Source: Betaproteobacteria bacterium (GTDB taxonomy: Bacteria > Pseudomonadota > Gammaproteobacteria > Burkholderiales > Thiobacillaceae). Taken from it: a DNA stretch of 64,000 nucleotides. The position numbers and the translations under genes were made by a program. The DNA is taken from NCBI GenBank assembly GCA_016219425.1, contig JACRNB010000010.1, positions 62,001 through 126,000 of the forward strand, in the 5' to 3' direction. Numbering within the stretch: position 1 is the first letter of the stretch; every line of letters begins with the position of its first letter. Positions 62,016 to 64,000 of the stretch are shown here, in pieces. The notes under the pieces are model-generated. The model ran no database searches. It saw only the letters and a list, made by a program, of their open reading frames with translations, and was not told the DNA's origin.

Positions 62016-64000
62016 TTACAGGCCCTTGAACGGCGACGGGCCCATGGCCTTGATCTGTTCCGCGTAGGCGTTGATCTTGCCGGGCAGGGTGTCCATGTCG
62101 GTGATGGCCACTTCCATGTCCATCAGACGGTCGATCTCCAGGTTCATGCCCTTCAAGGTGTCGTACACCTTGGACATGCGGTAGCGGCCAAGTTCAGAAC
62201 CCTTCACGAAGTGGCACTGGTATTCGTCGCCGTGCTTGCAGCCCATGAGCATGACGCCGTCGTAACCGGAGTTGAGCGCATCGGTGATCCAGATGGTGTT
62301 GACGGAGCCGAGGCAGCGCACCGGGATGACGCGCACGAAGGGATCGTAGGCGTTGCGGTTCATGCCGGCCATGTCCAGCGCCGGGTAGGCGTCGTTCTCG
62401 CAGGCCAGGATCAGGATGCGGGGCTTTTCGGAGAACTCGTCCGGCATGTCCACGGCCTTGATCTGCATGCCCACGGTGTTCACCGAGTAGTTCTCGAAGG
62501 AGATCACGCGCACCGGGCAGGCGCCCATGCAGGTGCCGCAACGACGGCAGCGAGACTCGTTGAACAGCGGGAAGCGCTTCTCGTCTTCGTCGATGGCGCC
62601 GAAGGGGCACTCCACCGTGCAGCGCTTGCACTGGGTGCAGCCTTCGAGACGGGCGGTGGGGAAGGACAGATCGCCCGCACGGGGGTGGGCGGCCTTGCCC
62701 AGACCGGCGTTTTCCACCGCCTGGATGGCCTTCATGGCCGCACCCGTGGCGTCTTCCTGGGCTTGCAGGATGTCCATGGGACGGCGCACCGGGCCCGCGG
62801 CGTAGATGCCCGTGCGGCGGGTTTCGTAGGGGAAGCAGATGAAGTGGCTGTCGTTGAAGCCGTGCTTGAAGTGGGGGATGTCCGGGCCCTGGCGGTAATC
62901 CAGGTTGAGCACGGACTTGTCCATCATCTGGAGCACGACATTCTTGGTCTCTTCGGTGCCGCTCTCGGCGGCGCGCTTGGCGTCGGCCAGAGCCTCCAGT
63001 TCGGGGCCGGAGGTGGGCACGGAGCCCGTGGCCAGCACCACCAGGTCGGCTTCCGCTGCGGTGTCTTCGTTCAGGATCAGATCCTTGAACTGGACGGTGC
63101 AGGTGTTGCCGTTGGCGGTCACTTCAGAGACCACGCCCTTGGAGAAGATCACGCCGCGGTTCTGGGCGGAACGGTAGAAGTCCTCGCCATTGCCGGGGGT
63201 GCGCAGGTCGGTGAACAGGACCACGGTGTCGATGTCCGGGTTGCTGTCCTTGAAGTAGGTGGCCTGCTTGATGCTGACGTTGCAGCAGTAGCCGGAGCAG
63301 TACTGGAGGTGCTCACCGGAGGCATCCCGCTGGCCCGCGCACTGCACGAACACCACGGACTTGACCGGCTGACCGTCGGAGGGACGGCAGATGGGCTTGC
63401 CGGAGGCGGCGGCTTCCTTGGCCAGGGCTTCCAGACCGGCCTGGTCCACCACGTTGGGGGACTTGCCGTAGCCCAGATGGGGCAGCTTGTTGGCGTCGTA
63501 CAACGTAAATCCGGTCGCCTGAATGATCGCCCCTACGTCTTCGGTCACGACACTGCCGCTTTCGATGGCGATGTCGATCTTGAAACGACCGGGGGAACCG
63601 GAGGTCTTGGCGATGGTGGCGTTGAGGTAGACCTTGATGTTGGCGTCCGCGTCGATGCGGGCGGCCATGTCGGCCACGCCGTTGTCCTCGGGGGACTTGA
63701 ACGGCTCGCGGGTGGGCACGCGCTTGTGCAGCTTGGCGGCCCAACCGCCGAGGGCGGCGGCCTTCTCGATCAGCACGACCTTGTAGCCGGCCTTGGAGGC
63801 CTCCAGCGCGGCGGTCATGCCGGACACGCCACCACCCACCACGAGGATGGTCTTGATGGTGCCGGTCTTCTGGTTGCCGGCGGGAACCTGCATGGTCTTC
63901 ACTTCGGCGCACATCATGCGCACGTAGTCTTCCGCCATTTCCTGGGTGGTTTCCTGGGCGTCCGGGGTGTCGGGACGAATCCAGATCACGCCTTCGCGCA
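62016..64000 (-). CDS. qmoB: QmoB-like HdrA-type flavoprotein, 5' end missing
   Basis: This flavoprotein of the HdrA/QmoB type exchanges electrons in the Qmo complex, which in sulfur oxidisers and sulfate reducers works with APS reductase. Seen in order: FAD loop ILVVGGGVSGMTAALEASKAG, LGGWAAKL, a Cys cluster with YCSGYCCNVS, two ferredoxin motifs CTQCKRCTVECP and CRRCGTCMGACP, and a C-terminal MvhD-like domain (ILILACENDAYPALD, RVIPVRCLGSVN, GCKHGDEYQC). The frame is open at the window end; roughly 80-100 N-terminal residues are missing, judged by QmoB length of about 750. aprBA and qmoA would be expected just upstream, outside the window. Confidence 0.93.
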   Translation of the reverse strand, partial: REGVIWIRPDTPDAQETTQEMAEDYVRMMCAEVKTMQVPAGNQKTGTIKTILVVGGGVSGMTAALEASKAGYKVVLIEKAAALGGWAAKLHKRVPTREPFKSPEDNGVADMAARIDADANIKVYLNATIAKTSGSPGRFKIDIAIESGSVVTEDVGAIIQATGFTLYDANKLPHLGYGKSPNVVDQAGLEALAKEAAASGKPICRPSDGQPVKSVVFVQCAGQRDASGEHLQYCSGYCCNVSIKQATYFKDSNPDIDTVVLFTDLRTPGNGEDFYRSAQNRGVIFSKGVVSEVTANGNTCTVQFKDLILNEDTAAEADLVVLATGSVPTSGPELEALADAKRAAESGTEETKNVVLQMMDKSVLNLDYRQGPDIPHFKHGFNDSHFICFPYETRRTGIYAAGPVRRPMDILQAQEDATGAAMKAIQAVENAGLGKAAHPRAGDLSFPTARLEGCTQCKRCTVECPFGAIDEDEKRFPLFNESRCRRCGTCMGACPVRVISFENYSVNTVGMQIKAVDMPDEFSEKPRILILACENDAYPALDMAGMNRNAYDPFVRVIPVRCLGSVNTIWITDALNSGYDGVMLMGCKHGDEYQCHFVKGSELGRYRMSKVYDTLKGMNLEIDRLMDMEVAITDMDTLPGKINAYAEQIKAMGPSPFKGL

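Overview
The window is GC-rich DNA from a proteobacterium. The best fit is a chemolithotrophic betaproteobacterium of the Thiobacillus/Sulfuricella kind. This is inferred from gene content: a [NiFe] uptake hydrogenase, an NAD-coupled HoxFUYH hydrogenase with its protease HoxW, a QmoB/HdrC/HdrB set of the type linked to dissimilatory sulfur oxidation, fis-dusB, and an FtrA-type iron uptake locus. No rRNA, tRNA or CRISPR array was found.

Layout. 1-1151 is the 3' end of a hydrogenase large-subunit gene. 1251-11084 is a V/A-type ATPase operon in the order F(G/H)-C-I-K-G(F)-E-A-B-D. It is interrupted by a ParDE-like toxin-antitoxin pair and a DUF559 nuclease gene between ntpA and ntpB, and by a RES/MbcA-like pair at the 3' end of ntpD; a PIN toxin-antitoxin pair follows. 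13058-19838 holds miaA, a spermidine-synthase-like gene, a YgfX-like gene, a periplasmic protease, two UDP-sugar enzymes and dacB. 20111-27881 holds priA and hoxFUYHW. 28031-36206, all on the minus strand, holds fbpA, an inserted vapBC plus a possible HNH gene, fbpB, fbpC, a P-loop ATPase gene, metA and a dksA with a very long N-terminal extension. 36312-45139, plus strand, is an iron and peroxide region: hemP, ftrA, a porin, ftrB, a DUF2325 gene, ftrD, bfd, bfr, ahpC and ahpF. 45181-50989, minus strand, holds a small secreted protein, tsaC, purD, an ORF6N gene, purH, fis and dusB. nadD and rsfS follow. 52346-57570 is a decayed defence-type island: a truncated PLD-SNF2 helicase, fragments of an ATPase and of an AlbA gene, a DUF1016 nuclease gene and an intact AlbA/HATPase gene. 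57708-59555 encodes a large Ala-rich helical-repeat protein of unknown function, followed by vapBC. 60455 to the end is hdrB, hdrC and a partial qmoB.

The strongest pattern is that accessory toxin or nuclease genes sit inside housekeeping operons with the host reading frames kept open. In three cases the insert is flanked by a duplicated piece of the neighbouring gene: 20 nt of ntpB around the DUF559 gene, 72 nt of ntpD around the RES/MbcA pair, and about 75 nt of an AlbA gene around the DUF1016 gene. At least six families of short palindromic repeats occupy gene junctions and in several places supply the stop codon, C-terminus or N-terminus of the adjacent gene.
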